From an uncultured Burkholderiales bacterium (GTDB lineage: Bacteria; Pseudomonadota; Gammaproteobacteria; Burkholderiales; Burkholderiaceae_E): a stretch of DNA of 21,615 bases. The position numbers and the translations under genes were made by a program. The DNA lies in contig CAIXXI010000516.1 of NCBI GenBank assembly GCA_903923345.1, positions 1 to 21,615 on the forward strand. Direction: 5' to 3'. Shown piece by piece: positions 7,450 to 14,543 of the stretch (its first letter is position 1; each line of letters opens with the position of its first letter). Under the pieces are notes generated by a model. It saw only the letters and a list, made by a program, of their open reading frames with translations, did no database searches and was not told where the DNA came from.

Positions 7450-8187
7450 ATGACCTACTGCGTTGCGATGGCCCTGAATGAGGGCCTGTTGTTTGCCTCC
7501 GATTCCCGCACCAATGCGGGCGTCGATCACATCTCGACCTTCTCCAAGATGACCCTCTTCGAGGTACCCGGGGAGCGCGTCATCGTGTTGCTGAATTCGG
7601 GGAATCTGGCGACCACTCAAACGGTGATCAATCTGCTTCGCAAGGCGGTCGGATCGGATCGCCCGAACCTCCTGACCGCTTCGAGTCTGTTCGATTGCGC
7701 GACCCTGGTGGGCGAAACCGTTCGTGCCGTGATCAGCCAGAATGCCGGCCAGCAGGCGCAGGTCGGCAATGTTGACTTCAGCTGCAGCTTCATTCTGGGC
7801 GGGCAGATCGGCGGGGAGGGTCAACGTCTGTTCCTGATCTACCCGCAGGGCAACTTTATCGAAGCGACCGAAGACACCACCTATTTTCAGATCGGCGAGA
7901 GCAAGTACGGCAAGCCGATCATCGACCGGGTGGTCAAGCCCGCCACCCCAATGGATGAGGCGCTCAAGTGCGCACTGGTGTCCTTCGACTCAACCATGCG
8001 CTCGAACCTGTCGGTGGGTCTGCCACTGGATGTGGCGCTGATTCGTTGTGATGCGCTGCGCGTCGGGTTCAGGCACCGGGTGGATGTTGATGATGTCTAC
8101 TTCGGCTCGCTGCGAACCGGCTGGAGTCAGGGTCTCAAGCGGGTGTTCAACGAGCTGCCGGCCCCGGACTGGTTCAAGCCAGGCTGA
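7450..8187 (+). CDS. Anbu proteasome-like peptidase (proteasome-type protease, COG3484)
   Basis: Bacterial relative of HslV and the proteasome beta subunit (Anbu, ancestral beta subunit), an Ntn-hydrolase-fold protein whose substrates are not established. It is 245 residues, normal for the family. The N-terminus reads Met-Thr-Tyr. After Met removal the chain would expose Thr1, with Asp17 (FASDSR) and Lys32 (TFSKM) at or next to the positions of the proteasomal Thr1-Asp17-Lys33 triad. The N-terminal strand pattern, ASDSRTNAGVDHIS, and the later FSCSFILGGQIGG stretch are family hallmarks. It follows the ATP-grasp and alpha-E genes with a 67-base gap. The transglutaminase-like gene commonly found with these families is not present. 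Its stop abuts the recN stop on the opposite strand with no spacer. Confidence 0.93.
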   Translation: MTYCVAMALNEGLLFASDSRTNAGVDHISTFSKMTLFEVPGERVIVLLNSGNLATTQTVINLLRKAVGSDRPNLLTASSLFDCATLVGETVRAVISQNAGQQAQVGNVDFSCSFILGGQIGGEGQRLFLIYPQGNFIEATEDTTYFQIGESKYGKPIIDRVVKPATPMDEALKCALVSFDSTMRSNLSVGLPLDVALIRCDALRVGFRHRVDVDDVYFGSLRTGWSQGLKRVFNELPAPDWFKPG

Positions 8188-9825
8188 TCAGCCGAGCAGT
8201 TCCCGAGCATGCTTTCGGGTGGTGGCGGTGATTTCCACGCCGCCCAGCATCCGGGCGATTTCGTCAATGCGCCGTGCGCGTTCGAGTGGCTCGATTCGGC
8301 TGACGGTTCCGGTGTCGGTGCGTTCTTTCGAGACACGCAGATGCTGATTGCCCTTGGCCGCCACCTGAGGCAGGTGGGTCACGCACAGCACCTGCCGGGA
8401 GTCGCCCAGCCTGCGCATCAGTTCGCCGATCACCTCGGCCACGGCGCCGCCGACGCCGGCATCTGCTTCGTCAAAGATCAGGGTAGGTACCGGATTGGCC
8501 TGGGCCGCCAGTTCGCTGATGGCCAGGCTCAGGCGGGAGAGTTCGCCGCCGGAGGCCACCTTGGCCAGGGGCCGGGCCGTCGCACCGGCATGGCCAGCCA
8601 CCCGGAATTCGATCCGATCGACCCCGTGCGCTGTGGGTTCGCCCGGCTCGACCGCGATGCTCAATCGGCCGCCCTGCATGCCCAGCCGCTCGATGCGTTG
8701 AGTCACGCCTGCGGACAGTTCGGCGGCTGCCCGTTCACGACCGGCTGTGACGCGTCTGGCCAAATCGTCGTACTCCTGCCGCGCGGCTTCAAGCCGTTGA
8801 GTCAGGGCGGCCACATCCTGGGCCTGCTCGAGCGCGTCGAGCCGTGCCCGCAGGCTGTCGAGCTCGGCGGCCAGATGCGCAGGGGCGAGCTTGAGCTTGC
8901 GCGCCACCGAGAACAGCGCGCTGATGCGCTGTTCGGTCTGGGCCAGGCGTTGCGGATCGAGGTCGACCCGGTCGGCGTAGGCCGACAGCAGTGAGGCGGC
9001 TTCCTGCGCCTGGATGGTTGCCGCCTCGAGCAATTCGAATGCCGGCTGCAGCCGGGCATCGAGCGCGGCCAGCGACTTGAGCCGCTGCTGCAGACCGTGG
9101 AGGCGTTCTGCAATGGAGTCTTCTGCATCGCTCAGGCCATCGGCCAGGGCTTTGCTGCCTTCGAGCAGGGACGCAGCATGGGAAAGCCGTTTTTCTTCTG
9201 CGCTCAAGGCATCCCACTCACCCTCGGTGGGCGACAGCGGCGCAATTTCGTCGTGCTGCCATTGCAGGCGCTCGCGCTCAACTGACAGGTCTCGGGCATC
9301 GCTTTGGGCACGTTGCACTTCTTTTTCGGCTTCCCGCCAGCGGGCATGCACCTGCGCGAGCTGGGTGAGGTCGGTGCCGGCGAAGCGATCGAGCAGGGCG
9401 CGCTGACCATCAGTGCGCAACAGCGACTGCGAGGCATGTTGACCGTGAATCTCGACCAGGACATCGCCGAGCTCACGCAACTGGGCCACCGTGGCCGGAT
9501 GGCCATTGATCAGTGCCCGCGAACGGCCGTCGGCTTCAATGACCCGCCGCAGCCAGACCTGACCTGCATCGCCGCTGAGCTCGCGCTCGGCCAGCCAGGC
9601 GTCCAGGGTGAGGTTGGTCCTGAAGAGGGCCGAGATGTCGGCGCGGCGCGTGCCTTCCCGCACGACACTGGCGTCGGCCCGGGCGCCAAGCGCGAGCCCG
9701 AGCGCATCGATCAGGATCGACTTGCCCGCCCCGGTTTCGCCTGAAAGCACGGTAAACCCCGGGCCGAACTCGAGTTCGAGCGAGTCGACGATGACGAAAT
9801 CGCGCAGTCGCAATTCGGTCAGCAT
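8188..9825 (-). CDS. recN: DNA repair protein RecN
   Basis: SMC-like ATPase that helps recombinational repair of double-strand breaks. Its 545 residues match the usual 550. The N-terminal Walker A, GETGAGKS, is at 29-36 after LRDFVIVDSLELEFGPG. Two coiled-coil arms rich in Glu, Arg, Ala and Gln span roughly 150-400. The C-terminal ATPase half carries the ABC-type signature region KVASGGELSRLSLAI and the Walker B LIFDEADAGVGG with Asp452 and Glu453. The gene starts 9 bases after nadK and is probably co-transcribed with it. No ribosome site is evident before the ATG, so translation may depend on nadK. No LexA-type box was noticed in the 9-base gap. Confidence 0.97.
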   Translation of the reverse strand: MLTELRLRDFVIVDSLELEFGPGFTVLSGETGAGKSILIDALGLALGARADASVVREGTRRADISALFRTNLTLDAWLAERELSGDAGQVWLRRVIEADGRSRALINGHPATVAQLRELGDVLVEIHGQHASQSLLRTDGQRALLDRFAGTDLTQLAQVHARWREAEKEVQRAQSDARDLSVERERLQWQHDEIAPLSPTEGEWDALSAEEKRLSHAASLLEGSKALADGLSDAEDSIAERLHGLQQRLKSLAALDARLQPAFELLEAATIQAQEAASLLSAYADRVDLDPQRLAQTEQRISALFSVARKLKLAPAHLAAELDSLRARLDALEQAQDVAALTQRLEAARQEYDDLARRVTAGRERAAAELSAGVTQRIERLGMQGGRLSIAVEPGEPTAHGVDRIEFRVAGHAGATARPLAKVASGGELSRLSLAISELAAQANPVPTLIFDEADAGVGGAVAEVIGELMRRLGDSRQVLCVTHLPQVAAKGNQHLRVSKERTDTGTVSRIEPLERARRIDEIARMLGGVEITATTRKHARELLG

Positions 9826-9834
9826 GGCGGTGGC

Positions 9835-10725
9835 TCAGGGGCGTGGGGCGAGGCTGGGCATCTCGTGCCAGTTGAGCTTGGATCTCAGCATCGAGTAGTA
9901 GCTGTATCCGATCGGATGCAGGAAATGGCAGACATGCTCGGACTGACGGATCTCCAGCAGGTCACCGGCCTGCATGTCAGCGAAATTCTGCATGTCGCAA
10001 TTGACCCGCGGCTCGCGGCCCTCGATGACACTCAATGTGATGACCGAACTCGCAGGCAGCACGATCGGGCGATTGGACAGAGCCTGTGGGGCAACCGGCA
10101 CCATCACGATGCCCTGCAGCCTGGGGTGCAGGATCGGGCCGTTGCAGGACATGGCATAGGCGGTCGACCCGGTGGGCGTCGCGACGATGAGGCCGTCTGC
10201 CCGCTGGTTGTACATGTACAGGCCATCCACATGGGCCTGGATTTCAATCATGCCCGCGCGCGAACTGCGGCTGATCACGACATCGTTCAGGGCACTCGCC
10301 TCGAAGACCACGGCGTGCTCGCGAATCACCCGAGCACGCAGCACCGCGCGGTCCTCGGTTTCGAAGTGGCCATCCAGAACGGCTCCGAGGGCATCGTGCC
10401 AGCGCAGCAGGGGAATGTCGGTGATGAACCCGAGGCGGCCAAAATTGATGCCCACCAGCGGTACGCCATGGGGGGACAGCTCGCGGGCGATCCCGAGCAT
10501 GGTGCCGTCGCCACCCACGATGATGGCCAGATCAGCCTGCGGGCCAATCTCGGCCAGGGGCAGCGACTCCAGGTCGGTGCGACCCAGAGTGTGGGCAACG
10601 GAGGGTTCAAACACCGCCCGCAGGCCGCGCTGACGCAGGAAATCGCCGATTTCGATCAGCGTCTGGGCCACGGCGTCGGAATGCTGCCGGCCAAAGAGAG
10701 CGATGGTCTTGAACGCTGCGGTCAT
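9835..10725 (-). CDS. nadK: NAD kinase
   Basis: Cytoplasmic kinase that phosphorylates NAD to NADP using ATP or polyphosphate; it sets the cell's NADP(H) pool. It has 296 residues. The catalytic GGDGT motif is at 71-75, the Asn-Asp substrate pair sits in LNDVVIS (146-152), and the glycine-rich DGLIVATPTGSTAY block is at 177-190. The usual SAGGPI or SAGPI segment after that block reads SCNGPI here, a mild local variant unlikely to abolish function. The ATG at 10725 lacks a clear ribosome site. Pairing with recN downstream and hrcA divergent upstream is a well-known betaproteobacterial order. Confidence 0.97.
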   Translation of the reverse strand: MTAAFKTIALFGRQHSDAVAQTLIEIGDFLRQRGLRAVFEPSVAHTLGRTDLESLPLAEIGPQADLAIIVGGDGTMLGIARELSPHGVPLVGINFGRLGFITDIPLLRWHDALGAVLDGHFETEDRAVLRARVIREHAVVFEASALNDVVISRSSRAGMIEIQAHVDGLYMYNQRADGLIVATPTGSTAYAMSCNGPILHPRLQGIVMVPVAPQALSNRPIVLPASSVITLSVIEGREPRVNCDMQNFADMQAGDLLEIRQSEHVCHFLHPIGYSYYSMLRSKLNWHEMPSLAPRP

Positions 10726-10762
10726 GCTGGCATTTCACCACACTTCGCGACCTCGACCCGTG

Positions 10763-10784
10763 ACCTTCGGCTTACGCCGCAGGT
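10763..10784. other. Imperfect hairpin in the nadK/hrcA divergent region
   Basis: ACCTTCGGC (10763-10771) and GCCGCAGGT (10776-10784) pair as a 9-bp stem with a single mismatch around a TTAC loop. It lies 37 bases upstream of the nadK start and upstream of the hrcA promoter. It could form in a nadK leader RNA or serve as a binding site; nothing further distinguishes these. Confidence 0.3.
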
Positions 10785-10834
10785 GTCAGGTCAGTCGACA
10801 GCACAGGGCGGACCCTGCGCATTGGCGGCTGCGT

Positions 10835-10863
10835 TTGGCAATCGGTGCGTTTGGGTCTATAAA
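10835..10863 (+). promoter_or_regulatory. Sigma-70 promoter of hrcA
   Basis: TTGGCA (10835-10840, 5 of 6 to the -35 consensus) and TATAAA (10858-10863, 5 of 6 to the -10 consensus) are separated by exactly 17 bases. The expected transcription start, 6-8 bases after the -10, falls at about 10869-10871, only 2-4 bases before the hrcA ATG at 10873. No Shine-Dalgarno sequence and no CIRCE arm (GCACTC/GAGTGC) lies in this upstream region. Confidence 0.75.
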
Positions 10864-10872
10864 ATCGACCGC

Positions 10873-11889
10873 ATGCTTGATGCGCGCGCCCAGACCCTGC
10901 TCAAGACCCTGATTGAGCGCTATATCGCGGACGGCCATCCGGTCGGCTCGCGAACGCTGTCGCGTCACTCCGGCCTGGAATTGTCCGCGGCGACCATCCG
11001 CAATGTCATGGCCGACCTTGAAGAGCTCGGCCTGATTGCCAGTCCACATACCTCGGCCGGCCGGGTGCCCACGCCACGCGGCTACCGCTTGTTTGTCGAC
11101 AGGCTCATCACGGTTCAGCCACTGGAGCTTCAGCAGGCCGAGTTGCTCCAGGGCCAGTTGCTCGCCGATGAGCCTCAGCGCGTGCTGTCACAGGCGGCGC
11201 AGCTGCTCTCCAGCCTGTCGCAATTCGCCGGTGTGGTGATGACCCCGCGGCGCAGCTCCACATTCCGACAGGTCGAGTTCCTGCGCCTGTCAGAGCGGCG
11301 CGTCCTGCTGATCATCGTGACCCCGGAGGGCGATGTTCAGAACCGGATCCTTCACGTCGATCGTGAATACTCGCCCGCGGAACTCACCGAAGCCTCGAAC
11401 TACGTGAACCAGCACTTCGCCGGGCAGGAGTTCTCGGCGATCCGTCAGCGCCTGGGCCATGAGCTGCTGAGCCTGCGTGACGAACTGACCTCGCTTTTGC
11501 ATCAGGCGGTGAACGCCGGCAACCAGGCCGCCAGCGAACACTCCGAGACGGTGGTGATCTCGGGTGAGCGCAACCTGGTGGCCGTGCATGAGTTGTCTGA
11601 CAACATGGACCGCCTGCGCCAGCTGTTTGGTCTGTTCGAACAAAAAACCGGCCTGGTACAACTCTTCGATGCCAGCACCCATGCCGACGGCGTGCAGATC
11701 TTCATCGGGGGCGAATCGCAGCTGGTGCCGATGGATCAGCTGTCGGTGGTGGTGGCGCCGTACGGTGCTGACGGCAAGATCGTGGGCACGCTCGGCGTGA
11801 TCGGACCGACCCGAATGGCTTATGAGCGGGTCATCCCGATCGTGGACATCACGGCCAAGCTGGTGTCCAGTGCACTCAGTCATGGCTAG
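10873..11889 (+). CDS. hrcA: Heat-inducible transcription repressor HrcA
   Basis: Repressor of class I heat-shock genes; it binds the CIRCE operator with help from GroEL. The product has 338 residues. An N-terminal winged helix (LLKTLIERYIADGHPVGSRTL, then LSAATIRNVMADLEELGLI) and the HrcA hallmark SPHTSAGRVPTPRGYRLFVD (58-77) are followed by a GAF-like effector region and a C-terminal GVIGPTRMAYERVIPIVDI block. The open frame continues upstream over nadK antisense, but the conserved family start MLDARAQTLLK is the ATG at 10873. The candidate promoter ends ten bases before it, so the mRNA is likely nearly leaderless. In betaproteobacteria, hrcA typically sits in this same neighbourhood of nadK, hemH and grpE-dnaK. 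Confidence 0.96.
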   Translation: MLDARAQTLLKTLIERYIADGHPVGSRTLSRHSGLELSAATIRNVMADLEELGLIASPHTSAGRVPTPRGYRLFVDRLITVQPLELQQAELLQGQLLADEPQRVLSQAAQLLSSLSQFAGVVMTPRRSSTFRQVEFLRLSERRVLLIIVTPEGDVQNRILHVDREYSPAELTEASNYVNQHFAGQEFSAIRQRLGHELLSLRDELTSLLHQAVNAGNQAASEHSETVVISGERNLVAVHELSDNMDRLRQLFGLFEQKTGLVQLFDASTHADGVQIFIGGESQLVPMDQLSVVVAPYGADGKIVGTLGVIGPTRMAYERVIPIVDITAKLVSSALSHG

Positions 11890-11970
11890 ACATTGCTGGT
11901 GTTTAGGTTAGAGTGAGCCACGCTGATCGGTGACTGCGTGCTGCGTCGCTCATCGATCAACTCGACACGA

Positions 11971-11989
11971 GGCCGAGGACACTTCGGCC
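11971..11989 (+). other. Small hairpin upstream of the ABC transporter operon
   Basis: GGCCGA and TCGGCC form a perfect 6-bp stem with a 7-base loop, in the 122-base gap between hrcA and the ATPase gene. It lies 22 bases before the ATPase start. There is no T-run, so it is at best a weak terminator for hrcA or a leader structure for the transporter. No convincing promoter was seen in this gap. Confidence 0.3.
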
Positions 11990-12011
11990 CAGCTTCTTCA
12001 GGAGACGATTC

Positions 12012-13070
12012 TTGGCATCGGTGACGATCGAACGCGTCGAAAAGTCTTTTGGCGCCACCAAGGTCTTGCATGGCGTCGATGTCGGCATCGAAGACGGCGA
12101 ATTCTGCGTGCTGGTGGGGCCATCCGGATGCGGCAAGTCCACCTTGCTGCGCATGATTGCCGGACTGGAAGAAATCTCGGCAGGCAGGATCTCGATCGGT
12201 AACCGTGTGGTCAACGACTTGCCGCCCAAGGAACGGGACATCGCCATGGTGTTCCAGAACTACGCCCTCTATCCGCACATGAAGGTGCGCGACAACATGG
12301 CGTTTGCGCTCATGCTCGCCAAACGCCCGCAGGCCGAAATCGACAGCAAGGTTAATGAGGCCGCACAAATCCTCGGGCTGCAACCCTATCTGGATCGCTA
12401 TCCGCGCCAGCTCTCGGGCGGCCAGCGTCAGCGGGTGGCGATGGGTCGGGCCATTGTGCGCGATCCGCAGGTTTTTCTGTTCGATGAACCGCTCTCGAAC
12501 CTCGATGCCAAGCTGCGCGTGCAGATGCGCACCGAAATCAAGTCCCTGCATCAGCGGCTCAAGACCACGTCCATCTATGTCACCCACGACCAGATCGAGG
12601 CCATGACCATGGCCGATCGGATCGTGGTGATGCGCGACGGGGTGGTCGAGCAGATCGGCACGCCCCTGCATCTGTACGACAACCCGGCCAATGTGTTTGT
12701 GGCGGGCTTCATCGGCTCACCGGCGATGAACCTGATCAAGGGACAGTGGGTGGGCGGTGCGGTTCAGATCGGCGACGCGCGTGTGCCGGTGCGACGGCCG
12801 ATCCGTGCCAGCGACGGCCAGTCTGTCTTGCTGGGCATGCGTCCGGAACACCTGGCGCCCTCGGATGCCAGCCCGCTGACCGCACGGGTCGAAGTGATCG
12901 AGCCGACGGGCTCCGACACCTTGGTCATGTGTACGCTCGGCAGCGAGCCGCTGACCGTGGTGCTGCGTGAGCGGATGGCACTCAAGCCAGGCATGAACTT
13001 GCGTCTGGCACCCGACTTCGATGCACTGCATGTGTTCGATGAGGCCACCGGCAAGAGCCTGGCCAATTGA
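12012..13070 (+). CDS. ABC transporter ATP-binding protein, MalK/UgpC type
   Basis: Cytoplasmic ATPase that powers import through the two permeases encoded downstream. The 352 residues hold a complete ABC domain: Walker A GPSGCGKS at 36-43, Q-loop Gln82 in FQNYALYPH, signature LSGGQRQRVAMGRA at 134-147, Walker B VFLFDEP at 154-160 with Glu159, and the switch His192. A C-terminal TOBE-type ligand-regulatory region (about 235-352) contains GMRPEHL, as in MalK and UgpC. The start is a TTG at 12012 with AGGAGA 6 bases before it; the next candidate, GTG 12021, is too far from that site. It is the first gene of a four-gene importer operon. The substrate class is carbohydrate or polyol-like by family; the exact solute is unknown. 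Confidence 0.93.
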   Translation: MASVTIERVEKSFGATKVLHGVDVGIEDGEFCVLVGPSGCGKSTLLRMIAGLEEISAGRISIGNRVVNDLPPKERDIAMVFQNYALYPHMKVRDNMAFALMLAKRPQAEIDSKVNEAAQILGLQPYLDRYPRQLSGGQRQRVAMGRAIVRDPQVFLFDEPLSNLDAKLRVQMRTEIKSLHQRLKTTSIYVTHDQIEAMTMADRIVVMRDGVVEQIGTPLHLYDNPANVFVAGFIGSPAMNLIKGQWVGGAVQIGDARVPVRRPIRASDGQSVLLGMRPEHLAPSDASPLTARVEVIEPTGSDTLVMCTLGSEPLTVVLRERMALKPGMNLRLAPDFDALHVFDEATGKSLAN

Positions 13071-13105
13071 AAACCCGGTATCAACACACCTGAAGGAGAC
13101 CTGAG

Positions 13106-14422
13106 ATGACCCATCACAATCGCCGTCGCGACCTGCTCAAGGCGGGCACGGGCGCAGCCCTTGGCACCGGTCTGGTCGGTGCACCCGCTGTTCATGCTCA
13201 AGCCTGGAACAACGTCCCCGAGAAGGGCGCGAAGCTGCGGGTGCTGCGCTGGAGCCGTTTCGTTCAGGGTGATATCGACGCCTACATGGTGAATGTGAAG
13301 CGATTCACCGAGAAGACCGGCATCGAGGTTCGGGTCGACAGCGAGGGCTGGGAAGACGTGCGTCCGAAGGCGGCAGTGGCTGCCAATGTCGGCAGCGGCC
13401 CGGACATCATCCTGGGCACCAATGACGATGCCAACACCTATCCTGACAAGCTGCTGGATGTCACTGACCTGTGCGAGTACCTCGGCCGCAAGTACGGCGG
13501 CTGGTACACAGGCTGCGAGGCCTATCTGCGCCCAGATGGCAAGAAGTGGATCGGCGTGCCGCTCGGCACTGCTGGCGGCATGATGGTCTACCGTGAAAGC
13601 CAGGTCAAGGCAGCGGGCTTCGATCGATTCCCGCGCGACACAGACGGCTTCCTGAGGATGATGAAGGCGCTCAAGGAAAAGGGCACACCGGGTGGCTTCA
13701 CCCTGGGCAATGCGACCGGGGATTCGGGTTGGTGCAACTGGCTGGTCTGGGCCTTCGGTGGCCAGCTGGTCGATCGGAACAATCGGGTTGTCATCGACAG
13801 CCCGGAGACCCTGAGGGCGCTGGAATATGCGAAGGAGCTGTATCCCACCTTCGTGCCAGGCACCCTGTCCTGGCTGGATCCGAACAACAACAAAGCCTTC
13901 CTGGACGGGCAGGTCAGCGTCACCAATAACGGGATCTCGATCTATTACGCGGCCAAGAATGCTCAGGACCCGAAGGTCAAGGAGCTGGCCTCGGACATCC
14001 AGCATTCGAACTTTCCGATCGGGCCTGTCGGTGTGCCCACCGAGGCTCATCTGTTCTTCAACCAGATGATCATGAAGTTCACCAAGTACCCGAAAGCGGC
14101 CAAGGAATTCCTGCGCTTCATGATGGAGGCCGAGCAGTTCAATCCCTGGCTGCAAGGTGCGGGCGGCTACATTTCACAGCCGCTGGCTGCCTACGAGGCC
14201 AATCCGGTCTGGACCATCGATCCGAAGCACACGCCCTATCGTGACGCGACCAAGAACATGCGCCCGGCAGGGTTTGCCGGTCGCCTGGGCTATGCGTCGG
14301 CGGGGGCGGCGGCCGATTTCATCATTCCGAACATGGTTGCTGAAGCCGCCAGTGGCGCCAGGACGCCCAAGGAAGCCGCCGAGCGCGCCCAGAAACGCGC
14401 TGAGCGCTACTACAAGATCTGA
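13106..14422 (+). CDS. ABC transporter extracellular solute-binding protein, family 1 type
   Basis: Periplasmic receptor for the importer encoded around it. The 438-residue precursor begins with a near-ideal Tat signal: NRRRDLLKAG (5-14), a Gly/Ala-rich hydrophobic region, and a likely cleavage after VHA (29-31). The mature protein has the two-lobed family 1 pattern, with L-R-V-L-R-W-S-R-F at its start, a GSGPDIILGTND segment, WIGVPLGTAGGMMVYRES in the hinge region, and a C-terminal EAAERAQKRAERYY helix. AAGGAG lies 8 bases upstream. Tat export implies folding before export, as in several Burkholderiales binding proteins. It is not close to E. coli UgpB or MalE, so I do not assign a substrate. 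Confidence 0.92.
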   Translation: MTHHNRRRDLLKAGTGAALGTGLVGAPAVHAQAWNNVPEKGAKLRVLRWSRFVQGDIDAYMVNVKRFTEKTGIEVRVDSEGWEDVRPKAAVAANVGSGPDIILGTNDDANTYPDKLLDVTDLCEYLGRKYGGWYTGCEAYLRPDGKKWIGVPLGTAGGMMVYRESQVKAAGFDRFPRDTDGFLRMMKALKEKGTPGGFTLGNATGDSGWCNWLVWAFGGQLVDRNNRVVIDSPETLRALEYAKELYPTFVPGTLSWLDPNNNKAFLDGQVSVTNNGISIYYAAKNAQDPKVKELASDIQHSNFPIGPVGVPTEAHLFFNQMIMKFTKYPKAAKEFLRFMMEAEQFNPWLQGAGGYISQPLAAYEANPVWTIDPKHTPYRDATKNMRPAGFAGRLGYASAGAAADFIIPNMVAEAASGARTPKEAAERAQKRAERYYKI

Positions 14423-14543
14423 GCGCCGGTCGGGAGTGCAGCGCCGGAGTCGGCCGACGGTCTGAACCGCGGTTGGCTTCAGGCCTTGCGCTCCCCACCG
14501 CCCGTGCATCGCAGGCAGTGATCTGCCCCCTGCGCCTTTGGGA
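14423..14543 (+). other. Palindrome-rich spacer between binding protein and permease genes
   Basis: This 121-base gap splits an otherwise compact operon. It holds two perfect 10-bp palindromes, GTCGGCCGAC (14449-14458) and AACCGCGGTT (14465-14474), and a repeated GCGCCGG (14423-14429 and 14441-14447). Structured spacers after binding-protein genes often protect the upstream mRNA so the receptor is made in excess. No promoter or small gene was seen here. Confidence 0.4.

Noticed and set aside
9865..10872. In-frame open extension of hrcA by 336 codons upstream
   Set aside because: It runs antisense through nadK and shows no domain resemblance; HrcA's conserved N-terminus and promoter place the start at 10873.
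12764..14155. 463-codon minus-strand open frame across the ABC ATPase and binding protein genes
   Set aside because: It spans two real genes and their gap on the other strand and has no recognisable domain.
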